A stretch of DNA of 64,000 bases from Chitinophaga sp. CB10. GTDB lineage: Bacteria > Bacteroidota > Bacteroidia > Chitinophagales > Chitinophagaceae. Below are positions 8,825 through 16,466 of this stretch, piece after piece. The translations under genes and the position numbers were made by a program. The stretch spans positions 620,001 through 684,000 of the forward strand of contig MLAV02000001.1 of assembly GCA_001870995.2 (NCBI GenBank). Reading direction: 5' to 3'. Position 1 is the first letter of the stretch. Every line of letters starts with the position of its first letter. The notes beneath the pieces are model-generated. The model did no database searches, was not told the DNA's origin, and was given only the letters and a program-made list of their open reading frames with translations.

Positions 8825-9418
8825 CTAATTGTTAAAGAAGAAAATAATGCCGGGCACGAGGGCCGGGATCAGCGTGGCCTCGCGCAGTTCGGCGCGCAGG
8901 CGGGTCAGTGCTTTGGATAATTGGTTTTTCACGGTTTGTTCTGATAAAGATAATTCGCTGGCTATTTCAGCGATGGTTTTATGATGGTGGCGACTGAGGG
9001 TATAAACCTGTTTCATTTTGAAGGGCAGGCGTTCCACTGCAGTGGCCAGGAGGCGTTTGAGTTCTTTTTCATGGAGGCGGTCGTCCGTATCGGTAGCGGC
9101 GGAGAGGTCCATGGTGGCTTGCGAATCGTGCAGCGGCGCGGGTTGCGGCTGTGCGATGCTTCGGAGTATTTCATATCTCACGGCAGCAAAGAGGTAGGAG
9201 CGGAGCGCGCCGCTGAGTACAAGGCTGCTGCGTCTTTTCCATAGCCCGATGAATACATCCTGGACAACGTCCTTGGCGGGCGCGGTGAGCCGCAGGCACT
9301 TGAACGCATAGAGGAACAGCGGTTCCCAGTAACGGTTGTACAATATCTCATAGGCCGCCGCATCATCGTTTGCAACACGTTGAAACAGGTCATTGTCGGT
9401 AAGATATTTATACTTCAT
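8825..9418 (-). CDS. ECF-type RNA polymerase sigma-70 factor
   Basis: A 197-residue sigma factor with region 2 (YEILYNRYWEPLFLYAFK to DVVQDVFIGLWKRR, about 19-66) and region 4 (LPFKMKQVYTLSRHHHKTIAE, then SLSEQTVKNQLSKALTRLR). This is the Bacteroidetes SusC/D-linked ECF class. It should direct transcription of the SusC/SusD pair downstream once the FecR protein releases it. The C-terminal end is hydrophobic (IPALVPGIIFFF), which is common in this class. A TATCTTG motif about 50 bp upstream may be its promoter. Confidence 0.93.
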   Translation of the reverse strand: MKYKYLTDNDLFQRVANDDAAAYEILYNRYWEPLFLYAFKCLRLTAPAKDVVQDVFIGLWKRRSSLVLSGALRSYLFAAVRYEILRSIAQPQPAPLHDSQATMDLSAATDTDDRLHEKELKRLLATAVERLPFKMKQVYTLSRHHHKTIAEIASELSLSEQTVKNQLSKALTRLRAELREATLIPALVPGIIFFFNN

Positions 9419-9753
9419 GGAATAGAAACGTCAGATATGGTACGCAAGATAAAAATAGCGGATAAGAATTGATTTTACGTTATTGTTAACAAGAAAATTT
9501 TAAAGGGGGGATAGGTGGGATGACATATAATTTCACGAGGCGGTAGTGGCCCGTCTGGGCGGCAGAAGAAGCAGTGCGGTATGCCATGGCGGCGGGGGCG
9601 TGCTATGGGGTGTTGGTAAATGAAGGGGGCGCCGCAATGTAAAATAAATCCCGGCGCCGCACCAGCCTGCGAGTATTTACTGAGGATGCCGGCGCCTGCT
9701 GTGGCGGTGGCATGCCCTTCGCTTCTCATGCATTCTTTCCCTACCTTCGCCTT
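9419..9753. other. Intergenic stretch between divergent genes
   Basis: About 335 bp between the sigma gene (-) and the unknown gene at 9754 (+). I see a G-rich run near 9506-9520 and a GC-rich patch at 9650-9720, but no convincing gene. A minus-strand frame that crosses the stretch reads into the next gene and has no family features. The only supported element is the promoter at 9742. Confidence 0.5.
9742..9749 (+). promoter_or_regulatory. -7 promoter element, transcript possibly leaderless
   Basis: TACCTTCG matches the TAnnTTYG form of the Bacteroidota -7 box and ends only 4 nt before the ATG at 9754. With the usual spacing, transcription would begin at or next to the start codon, giving a leaderless or nearly leaderless message. 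Confidence 0.4.
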
Positions 9754-10380
9754 ATGGAATGGAACCACATACTCCCGTTTGACGCCTTCAGGGAAAGCTT
9801 TGCGCATCTTTATACAGCAGGCGAAGACTTGCAGCAGGGATACCAGCAGTTTGTTTCCCGCAGGGAGATGGAAATCCTCGCGGCCGGGCATTTTCACCGC
9901 GCAGGGGAGGAATACCTGCGGCAGGGCAGCGTGCCGTTTCATCACCAGTATTTCCGCCTGGCGGACCTCGCGCCCGGCCAGCTCTATTGTATGATCCGCC
10001 CGGATGATGCAGATGCGGTGCTGCTATCCCTCGCCCCGGGAAATACGGGTTATAGTGTAGGGGTGAGATATATGCGGCTGCTGGATAACACTTTCGCGGC
10101 CACTATCCCGGAGGGCGCGGGCGCCGCCTGTTATCAGCAATTACAGCGGGCCATTCAGCAGGCGATCGTGCCTGCGCCTGGTCTAAAACGTACGGCCGGT
10201 ACGCGTTATGAGCTCGGCTGGCGGAATGGGACTACTCTGGAGTTGGCGGTGCAACGTAGCCCGGAACCGGGGTCGCCGGTGCAGCGGGTAGCTGACCTGG
10301 TGAAAGGGTTGATCGCGTATGGTGAAACAGGGGAGGAGCTCTTACTGGAACGGGTACACGAACTTTATAACATTCTTTAA
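9754..10380 (+). CDS. Conserved hypothetical protein
   Basis: A 208-residue soluble protein that I do not recognise. It has no signal peptide or membrane segment. It opens MEWNHILPFDAFRESFAHL and contains an acidic and aromatic middle part (QLYCMIRPDDADAVLLSLAP) and a helical C-terminus. I set the start at 9754 because the in-frame ATG at 9712 lies upstream of the -7 promoter element. It is transcribed away from the sigma-FecR locus and is followed by a tandem-repeat tract. No function can be assigned. Confidence 0.6.
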   Translation: MEWNHILPFDAFRESFAHLYTAGEDLQQGYQQFVSRREMEILAAGHFHRAGEEYLRQGSVPFHHQYFRLADLAPGQLYCMIRPDDADAVLLSLAPGNTGYSVGVRYMRLLDNTFAATIPEGAGAACYQQLQRAIQQAIVPAPGLKRTAGTRYELGWRNGTTLELAVQRSPEPGSPVQRVADLVKGLIAYGETGEELLLERVHELYNIL

Positions 10381-10417
10381 CTGCCTGCTGCGCAGTGCTA
10401 CCGCTGCCGGACTTTAC

Positions 10418-10580
10418 CGCACTGCGTACACTCCTAACGCTTTCCCACACTCCGCACACCTAACGCTTTCCCGCACTGCGTACACTCTTAACGCTTTCCC
10501 ACACTGCGTACACCTAACGCTTTTCCACACTCCGTACACCTAACGCTTTCCCACACTCCGCACACTCCTAACGCTCTTCC
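10418..10580. repeat. Tandem repeat, about six 26-28 bp units
   Basis: Six adjoining units start at about 10418, 10446, 10472, 10500, 10526 and 10552. Each follows the pattern CRCACTSCGYACAC, then CTAACGCTTTCC. Long and short units differ by a 1-2 bp insertion after CACAC. There are no unique spacers, so this is not a CRISPR array. It lies in the 422-bp gap between the gene ending at 10380 and the GH5 gene; the rest of that gap holds a T-rich stretch and a possible operator near 10660. Confidence 0.85.
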
Positions 10581-10654
10581 CCGCAACGCCACCGCAGCGC
10601 CCACAACAAAATTTTCTCCCCCCGTTTTTTGTTTTCCGCTTTTTAATTATCTTC

Positions 10655-10676
10655 ATGCAAACGATTGCAATCCGTT
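10655..10676. promoter_or_regulatory. Possible operator palindrome upstream of the endoglucanase
   Basis: GATTGCAATC at 10663-10672 is a perfect 10-bp palindrome inside the wider sequence GCAAACGATTGCAATCCGTT, which resembles LacI/GalR-type operators (GCAA, CG, TTGC). It lies about 130 bp before the GH5 start. No LacI-type gene is in the window, so the link to a regulator is only inference. Confidence 0.3.
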
Positions 10677-10802
10677 CTTACCTCCTCTCTCCGGATAGGG
10701 GAGCAACTTTGTGATTCCCGAAATGTAGCGAAAATCCTGTATCATTTTTATGTAGCCTTTTTCAACCAAACAGCAATGCTGTAACCCACTAAAAATTGCA
10801 CT

Positions 10803-12917
10803 ATGAAACAATTCCACATGCACCGGTGGCTATCCATCGCCATCCTGTTATTGTTCGCCCTCAACCTTTCTGCCCAAACGCCTGTAGCAAAAAACGGTCA
10901 GTTAAGCGTTATCGGCCTCAAACTCTGTAACCAGTACGGCAACCCCATTCAGCTCCGCGGCATGAGCACCCACGGTCTCCAATGGTACGGCTGGGGAAGC
11001 TGCCTCACGGAAGCCTCCCTCGACGCGCTGGCGTACGACTGGGGCGCAGACGTACTGCGAATATCCATGTACGTGCAGGAAGGCGGTTATGCCTCCGACC
11101 CCGCCGGGTTTACCGCACAGGTGAACCGCCTCATCGAGGAGGCCACCGAAAGGGGAATGTATGCACTGGTAGACTGGCACCAGCTTACGCCCGGCGATCC
11201 GAACGCCAACCTCTCGCTGGCCAAAACCTTCTTTACCGCCATCGCCAACCAGCATAAAAACAAAAACAACATCATCTACGATGTTTGCAATGAGCCCAAC
11301 GGCGTATCCTGGGCTACCATTAAAACCTACGCCAACCAGATCATCCCCGTGATCCGCGCCATCGATAACGATGCGGTGATCCTCGTGGGCACCCACGCCT
11401 GGGCTTCCATGGGTATCTCTGACGGCCGCAGCGCACAGGATATCGTGAGCAACCCGCTCAACTTTCCCAATATCATGTACACCTTCCACTTCTATGCCGC
11501 CGACCATGGCACGGAATACCTCAATGAGCTCGACTGGGCATCCGACCGCCTGCCCGTATTTGTTACGGAATTTGGCTCCCAGGAAGCCAGCGGCGATGGC
11601 CCTAACGACTTCGCCATGACCCAGCAATATATCGACCTCATGGCCCGCAAGAAGATCAGCTGGTGTAACTGGAACTATTCGGACGATTTTCGCAGCGGCG
11701 CCGTGTGGACCACCGGCACCTGCTCCGCCGGGCCATGGACCACGGCGCGACTCAAACCCGCCGGCGCATGGATCCGCCAGCGCATGCTCTCCCCGGCGGA
11801 CGACTTCCCCGGCGGCGGTACCACGCCCGCCTGCACACCGGTGACCGCCAGCGCCGATGATGGCAACGTGGCCGCCAACGTGCTGGACAACGACCTGAAT
11901 ACCCGCTGGTCCGCCTTCGGCGACGGACAGTGGATCCAATTCTGCCTCAACGATACCGCCAGCGTGAGCGGCGTGAAAATAGCCTTCTATAACGGTAACA
12001 CCCGTACGTCCACCTTCGATGTGCTGGTATCCCTCAACGGTACCAGCTGGACCAGCGCCGCTACCAACAAAACCAGCAGCGGTACCAGCACCGCCCTCGA
12101 AACGTTCAGCTTCCCGGCTGTAACTGCCAGGTATGTACGCATCGTTGGCCACGGCAACAGCGCCAACGCCTGGAACAGCTATACGGAAGTAAAAATCGTT
12201 CAGCAGCCCGTTACCACGCCTGCCTGCGCGCCCGTTACCGCCAGCGCGGATGATGGCAACGTGCCCGCCAATACGCTGGACAACGACCTGAACACCCGCT
12301 GGTCCGCCTCCGGCGACGGGCAATGGATACAATACTGCCTCGGCGCCGTGAAAACCGTTACCGGCGTGCAGATAGCGTTCTATAACGGTAATGTACGTAC
12401 GTCGTATTTCGACATCTCCGTATCGCAGGACGGCGCCAGCTGGACCAACGCCGCCACCGGCCTGCAAAGCAGCGGTACCAGCACCGCCTTGCAAACATTC
12501 AACCTGACCCCCGTAAGTGCCAAATACGTACGTATTATTGGGCATGGCAATTCAGCGAACGCGTGGAACAGTTATTCCGAGGTGAAAGTTAATACCGCCA
12601 GTACGCTGCAATCCATCACGCAGGGCAGTTTAGTTATCTCCCCCAAAACAAACCCGGTAACGGAAGATAAAATGACGGTAAGTCCGAACCCTGTTGGCGC
12701 TACATTGAATGTGCGGCTGGAACTCAAGCGCCCGGGCAGGGTGGCGCTATTGCTGTACGATATGAACGGCAAACCCGTAACGACCTTTATCAATACTGCC
12801 ATGCAGGCCGGGGTACATAACATCCCTGTAAAAACAGGCCACCTCACGCCTGGTAATTACATCATACAATTGCATAGCAACGGGAAAACAGTGGCGGAAA
12901 AAATCCAGAAACTATAA
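10803..12917 (+). CDS. Secreted GH5 endoglucanase with two discoidin-like domains and T9SS tail
   Basis: A 704-residue multidomain enzyme. Signal peptide at 1-25 (ends NLSAQ). The GH5 catalytic domain spans about 30-330, with LRGMSTHGLQWYG near the start, the acid/base Glu164 in VCNEPNG, substrate-site FHFY at 228-231, and nucleophile Glu256 in FVTEFGS. These fit the cellulase (GH5_2-like) type that cleaves beta-1,4-glucan. Two F5/8-type C (CBM32-like) domains follow at about 343-475 and 478-598, clearly duplicated also at DNA level. The end (SPNPVGATLNVRLEL to GNYIIQL) is a type IX secretion sorting domain, so the enzyme is exported and likely surface-attached. A terminator follows. Confidence 0.94.
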   Translation: MKQFHMHRWLSIAILLLFALNLSAQTPVAKNGQLSVIGLKLCNQYGNPIQLRGMSTHGLQWYGWGSCLTEASLDALAYDWGADVLRISMYVQEGGYASDPAGFTAQVNRLIEEATERGMYALVDWHQLTPGDPNANLSLAKTFFTAIANQHKNKNNIIYDVCNEPNGVSWATIKTYANQIIPVIRAIDNDAVILVGTHAWASMGISDGRSAQDIVSNPLNFPNIMYTFHFYAADHGTEYLNELDWASDRLPVFVTEFGSQEASGDGPNDFAMTQQYIDLMARKKISWCNWNYSDDFRSGAVWTTGTCSAGPWTTARLKPAGAWIRQRMLSPADDFPGGGTTPACTPVTASADDGNVAANVLDNDLNTRWSAFGDGQWIQFCLNDTASVSGVKIAFYNGNTRTSTFDVLVSLNGTSWTSAATNKTSSGTSTALETFSFPAVTARYVRIVGHGNSANAWNSYTEVKIVQQPVTTPACAPVTASADDGNVPANTLDNDLNTRWSASGDGQWIQYCLGAVKTVTGVQIAFYNGNVRTSYFDISVSQDGASWTNAATGLQSSGTSTALQTFNLTPVSAKYVRIIGHGNSANAWNSYSEVKVNTASTLQSITQGSLVISPKTNPVTEDKMTVSPNPVGATLNVRLELKRPGRVALLLYDMNGKPVTTFINTAMQAGVHNIPVKTGHLTPGNYIIQLHSNGKTVAEKIQKL

Positions 12918-12933
12918 GCAGCCTGCCATACAA

Positions 12934-12968
12934 AAAAAGGGTGTATCAACAACTGATACACCCTTTTT
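12934..12968. terminator. Bidirectional rho-independent terminator
   Basis: GGGTGTATC (12939-12947) pairs with GATACACCC (12955-12963), flanked by an A-run on the left and a T-run on the right. It can end both the GH5 transcript (+) and the converging AraC gene (-). Confidence 0.85.
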
Positions 12969-12986
12969 AGTTGGACGGGGATGCAC

Positions 12987-13820
12987 TCATCCACCGTTTC
13001 GTATATCCTTTGGGTTTAGCCCGGACTGCGATTTGACGAACTTGTTAAAATGACTGACATCGCTGAAACCAAAGTCGGCGCTGATTTCCTTCATCAGGTC
13101 AGTACTGTATTTCAGGCGCGCGGCAATCAGCTGGTATTTATATTTGGAGATATAATCCTTCACGGATAAACCTACTTCCCTCCGGAACAACATGGCCAGG
13201 TAGCTGGCGGACAAATGAAACGCGGCCGCCAGGCGGTCCAGCGTAAGCAGCGCCGGCTGCTGTATATGCGCGTGGATATGCTGCATCAACTGCATGGCTA
13301 CACTTTCCTTTTGGGGCAGCAGCGCCGGCGTGTCCCTGAAAATATGCCGCTTCAGCAACACGAGTATCGTACGCAGCAAATGTACCATCAGCTCATTGGG
13401 CTGCCCGCCCGTATCTTCCCATTCCTTCACGATCATGCGTATCAGCTGCTCCGTCTTCTTCAGGTCCCGCTTGTGATGAATGATGCCGCTCAACTGCTCC
13501 TTGTTTACAATCAGTTCATCCATCAGCAGGTTCCAGTTTCGCTTTTCCTTACTGTCCGTACCGCTGAGGTACACGGGCAAAAAACGGATCACGCTGAATT
13601 CCGTCTTCTCCCTGATGCTGATCCGGTGATGATCCTCCGGGGCCAGGAGGAACAAGGCTTTGCGGTCATACTTCGTACGCACGTTGTTCAGCACATGCGT
13701 GCCGCTGCCTGAATGAAAAAATATCAGCTCGTAGTAATTGTGGTTGTGCTGGGGGAAAGGCCACTGGGTAGTGGTGAAATGACGGATGAAAATCGGCTCA
13801 AATTGTACAAAACGCTTCAT
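12987..13820 (-). CDS. AraC-family transcriptional regulator
   Basis: A 277-residue regulator. The N-terminal half is a cupin-like sensor (HNHNYYELIFFHSGSG). The C-terminal 100 residues form the double helix-turn-helix, with LDRLAAAFHLSASYLAMLFR in the first HTH and MKEISADFGFSDVSHFNKFVK in the second, ending in the usual GLNPKDIR. It is divergent from an MFS transporter at 13899 with a 78-bp shared gap that holds a 21-bp spaced direct repeat. It therefore probably controls itself and the transporter. Confidence 0.92.
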   Translation of the reverse strand: MKRFVQFEPIFIRHFTTTQWPFPQHNHNYYELIFFHSGSGTHVLNNVRTKYDRKALFLLAPEDHHRISIREKTEFSVIRFLPVYLSGTDSKEKRNWNLLMDELIVNKEQLSGIIHHKRDLKKTEQLIRMIVKEWEDTGGQPNELMVHLLRTILVLLKRHIFRDTPALLPQKESVAMQLMQHIHAHIQQPALLTLDRLAAAFHLSASYLAMLFRREVGLSVKDYISKYKYQLIAARLKYSTDLMKEISADFGFSDVSHFNKFVKSQSGLNPKDIRNGG

Positions 13821-13830
13821 AATCGATTTT

Positions 13831-13861
13831 TACAAATTTAGCATTTGAAAGTACAAATTTA
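13831..13861. promoter_or_regulatory. Likely AraC-type operator, two direct half-sites
   Basis: TACAAATTTA occurs at 13831-13840 and again at 13852-13861, exactly 21 bp apart, that is two helical turns on the same DNA face. Direct repeats with this spacing are the classical AraC-family operator layout. The sites lie between the AraC start and the -7 element of the transporter gene. Confidence 0.5.
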
Positions 13862-13877
13862 ATCATTCGCCCGCTGC

Positions 13878-13885
13878 TAGCTTTG
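13878..13885 (+). promoter_or_regulatory. -7 promoter element of the MFS gene
   Basis: TAGCTTTG fits TAnnTTTG and ends 13 nt before the ATG at 13899. No good -33 TTG sits at the usual spacing, which would suit a promoter that needs activation from the adjacent AraC-type sites. Confidence 0.45.
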
Positions 13886-13898
13886 CAAATAAAAAAAG

Positions 13899-15095
13899 AT
13901 GAATTTGAGTCAGCATACCCGGCAGGCATGGGGCATTCCCGTGATGGCCGTGTCGGGCGGGATCATCGTTGCCAACCTGTATTACAACCAACCCATCCTG
14001 CATCATATCGCGGCCTCCCTGCAGGCGCCGGACAGCAGCATCGGCCGCATGTCCATGACGGCGCAAATGGGCTACGGGCTCGGTATGTTACTCCTAGTGC
14101 CCCTGGGAGATATGCTGCACCGCAAGCGGCTGATCGTTACCATCTGCCTGCTTTTGTGTGCCACGCTGCTGCTGACGGCCGCCGCACGTAATACCACCGC
14201 CATTCTCTTCCTCAGCTTTTTCACCGGGCTGTTTTCCACGCCGGCGCAAATCATTCTGCCTATGGCGGCGGCCCTCGGCAGGGAAAACCGGGGTAAGACG
14301 GTGGGCAAGGTGTACAGCGGCATCCTTTGCGGCATGCTCGGCTCCAGGGTATTGAGCGGACTGATTACCTCCTGGCTGGGTTGGCAGTATGTATTTCTCT
14401 TTTCCGCCGTGTTGGTTTGTTGCGCGATTGTGCTGCTGGCGCTCTTCCTGCCGGAAATCCCGCCCAGGTTCAGAGGCAGTTACGGCGGATTGCTGAAATC
14501 CACGCTGGGGCTGATAAAGGAATACCCTGTATTGCGTCAATCAGCCTTGCTGGGCGCTTTTACCTTCGGGGCTTTTTGCTCCTTCTGGACCACCGTAACG
14601 TTTCACCTGAGCGGCGCGCCTTTTCATTATAGCACGGCGCAGATAGGGCTGTTTGGCATTATCGCCATCGGCGGCGCGCTGGTGGCGCCGGTATTCGGGA
14701 AGGCGGCGGACAAAGGCAATGTGTTCAGGGGGCTGTACCTCTCCGTAGGCATGATGGCCGCCAGCATTATGCTGTTGAAAATGTTTCCCTATTCGACGAC
14801 CCTCCTCATCGCCGGCATCTTCTTCCTGGACATTGGCGTGCAGGCCACGCAAATCACCAATTTCACCCGTATCTACGCCTTGAACGAACATGCCCACAGT
14901 CGCCTCAATACGGTGTACATGACCACCTATTTCATCGGCGCCGCCATCGGCACCGGTTTCGGACTGCTGAGCTGGAAAATGGGCGGTTGGAATATGGCCA
15001 CCTGGCAAATGCTGCTTTGGAGCCTGATCGCGCTTACCATTGTAGCGGTTTCCCAACGCAGGAGCGCCACCGCCGGCATGCTCCATAAGGCATAA
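13899..15095 (+). CDS. MFS transporter, sugar-efflux/multidrug type
   Basis: A 398-residue inner-membrane protein with about 12 membrane segments. The N-terminal part includes AVSGGIIVANLYYNQPILHHIA, which is typical of the YgaY/ProP-like MFS group annotated as arabinose or drug efflux permeases. A cytoplasmic-loop MFS motif (LVPLGDMLHRKRLI, about 66-79) is clear. The substrate cannot be predicted. It lies divergent from an AraC regulator, with operator-like repeats between, and a DUF4126 gene follows 31 bp downstream, probably on the same transcript. Confidence 0.92.
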   Translation: MNLSQHTRQAWGIPVMAVSGGIIVANLYYNQPILHHIAASLQAPDSSIGRMSMTAQMGYGLGMLLLVPLGDMLHRKRLIVTICLLLCATLLLTAAARNTTAILFLSFFTGLFSTPAQIILPMAAALGRENRGKTVGKVYSGILCGMLGSRVLSGLITSWLGWQYVFLFSAVLVCCAIVLLALFLPEIPPRFRGSYGGLLKSTLGLIKEYPVLRQSALLGAFTFGAFCSFWTTVTFHLSGAPFHYSTAQIGLFGIIAIGGALVAPVFGKAADKGNVFRGLYLSVGMMAASIMLLKMFPYSTTLLIAGIFFLDIGVQATQITNFTRIYALNEHAHSRLNTVYMTTYFIGAAIGTGFGLLSWKMGGWNMATWQMLLWSLIALTIVAVSQRRSATAGMLHKA

Positions 15096-15126
15096 ACCTT
15101 GCGGGTGGATTTTCAAATCACTGTCT

Positions 15127-15594
15127 ATGAAAAATCAAACGCTGCTACAAACGATTTGCCTCGGCCTGATCTCCGGCATGCGCAGCTCGCTGGGCCCTGT
15201 ATTCAGCTGCCTGTACGCCGGCAAGCGCGCCAAAAAAATGGAGAAGCTCCATTTCATGGGAAAAAGCAATACCGGCAAACTGCTGGGAGCAATGGCAGTA
15301 GGAGAGCTGATTGCGGATAAGCTGCCGGGCATGGGCAACCGTACCGCCGCTGCCGGCGTCATAGGCCGGGGAATGGCAGGCGCGCTCGCCGGGGCTACCC
15401 TCTATGAATGCCAGGGCAAGCAAAGGTGGCGCGGGGCCGCAATCGGCGCTGCGGCAGCAATCGCGGCTACGTACGCGTTTTTCTACCTGCGCCAGGGCGC
15501 GGTGAAGCAACTGAAAGTAAAGGATCGCATGGCCGCCTTAGCGGAAGACGCGCTGGCCATCGGGCTTGGTACGCTGGCCACGAAGCTGAAGTAG
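15127..15594 (+). CDS. DUF4126-like membrane protein
   Basis: A 155-residue protein with glycine/alanine-rich hydrophobic segments (AAAGVIGRGMAGALAGATLY; AAIGAAAAIAATYAFFYL; LAIGLGTLA) and the GMRSSLGP motif near residue 18 that is characteristic of DUF4126-type proteins. The function is unknown. It starts 31 bp after the MFS gene in the same direction and its stop lies 18 bp from the stop of a converging AraC gene. Confidence 0.7.
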   Translation: MKNQTLLQTICLGLISGMRSSLGPVFSCLYAGKRAKKMEKLHFMGKSNTGKLLGAMAVGELIADKLPGMGNRTAAAGVIGRGMAGALAGATLYECQGKQRWRGAAIGAAAAIAATYAFFYLRQGAVKQLKVKDRMAALAEDALAIGLGTLATKLK

Positions 15595-15612
15595 CACTGC
15601 GATTCATTACGC

Positions 15613-16404
15613 TCACTTCAACGCCGAAGGGTTAATCGCATACTTATTCTTGAACGCATACGAAAAATGCGACAGGTCCTCAAACCCCACTTCCAGGTAC
15701 ACATCCGACGGGGTGCGCCCTCTCTGCGCAATCTGGAAATGCGCTTCTTCCAGGCGCTTATCCAGCAGCCATTTGCTGGGGGAGGTATGGAATATCTTTT
15801 CAAAATCCCGCTTGAATGTGCTGAGGCTACGGCCGGTCAGATAGGCAAACCTGCTAAGGCTCACATTGAAACGGAAATTCTGCAGCATAAAACTTTCCAG
15901 GTCAATTTTGCCAGGCTCGGAAAAATCGAAGAGGATATTTTTTACCTCGGGGTTAACCTGCAGCAGCAATAACACCGCCTCGCGGACCTTCAGGTCCATG
16001 ATGGCCTCCTGCTCCTGTGGCGGCATTTGCAAATAGACGAGCACGGAATCCATAAAGCTTTTATACAGCGGACTGTCCTTCAGCTGTATGGCCACATCCG
16101 TAACGGGAGAGGGAGCAACGTCCGTAAAGCCTTTCTCCTGGCTGATCTTACGCAGCAGCTCCTGGTCGATGTACACGGATATACTCCGGTAATCGCCTTT
16201 TGTTCCCATGTCCTTCACGAATTTCGCCAGCTTGTTCCGGCGATTCAGCCTGAAGTCCCCTTCATTTACGACGATGGTTTTATGCGCATCGCTGATCGTT
16301 AGTCGCCCGCTTACCTGCATGCTGAACACATGTTCGGGAATGAACTGCTCACCCTCCGTACTCCTGCTGAAATAGCAATTGTATAATATCTTGCTTTTAT
16401 GCAT
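15613..16404 (-). CDS. AraC-family transcriptional regulator (ExsA-like N-terminus)
   Basis: A 263-residue regulator. The N-terminal section (LYNCYFSRSTEGEQFIPEHV, then VVNEGDFRLNRRNKLAKF) is the type seen in ExsA-like AraC proteins of Bacteroidota. The C-terminal HTH pair (LSRFAYLTGRSLSTFKRDFE; SDVYLEVGFEDLSHFSYAFK) is intact. It lies 62 bp downstream of an aldehyde dehydrogenase gene on the same strand, but a hairpin between them may separate the transcripts. Confidence 0.9.
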   Translation of the reverse strand: MHKSKILYNCYFSRSTEGEQFIPEHVFSMQVSGRLTISDAHKTIVVNEGDFRLNRRNKLAKFVKDMGTKGDYRSISVYIDQELLRKISQEKGFTDVAPSPVTDVAIQLKDSPLYKSFMDSVLVYLQMPPQEQEAIMDLKVREAVLLLLQVNPEVKNILFDFSEPGKIDLESFMLQNFRFNVSLSRFAYLTGRSLSTFKRDFEKIFHTSPSKWLLDKRLEEAHFQIAQRGRTPSDVYLEVGFEDLSHFSYAFKNKYAINPSALK

Positions 16405-16416
16405 ACTTCATTATTT

Positions 16417-16449
16417 AAGCGGATAGCAACGGCCTGTTACTATCCGCTT
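16417..16449 (-). terminator. Hairpin terminator after the aldehyde dehydrogenase
   Basis: AAGCGGATAG (16417-16426) and CTATCCGCTT (16440-16449) form a perfect 10-bp stem. It lies just past the ALDH stop in the direction of transcription. The T-tract is weak, so termination may be partial. Confidence 0.6.
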
Positions 16450-16466
16450 GCCTGCTGTTCTCAAAT

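Noticed and set aside
9475..9945. 156-codon minus-strand frame before the 9754 gene
   Set aside because: It overlaps the promoter and first third of a better-supported plus-strand gene and has no recognisable features.
10319..10543. 74-codon plus-strand frame across the tandem repeat
   Set aside because: It starts inside the preceding gene in another frame and its residues simply translate the repeat.
10418..10580. Could the tandem repeat be a CRISPR array?
   Set aside because: Units adjoin directly with no unique spacers, and no cas genes are present.
10902..12545. 547-codon open frame on the minus strand opposite the GH5 gene
   Set aside because: It is antisense to a gene with clear catalytic motifs; its low-complexity Gly/Val/Ala composition is typical of a GC-rich shadow frame.
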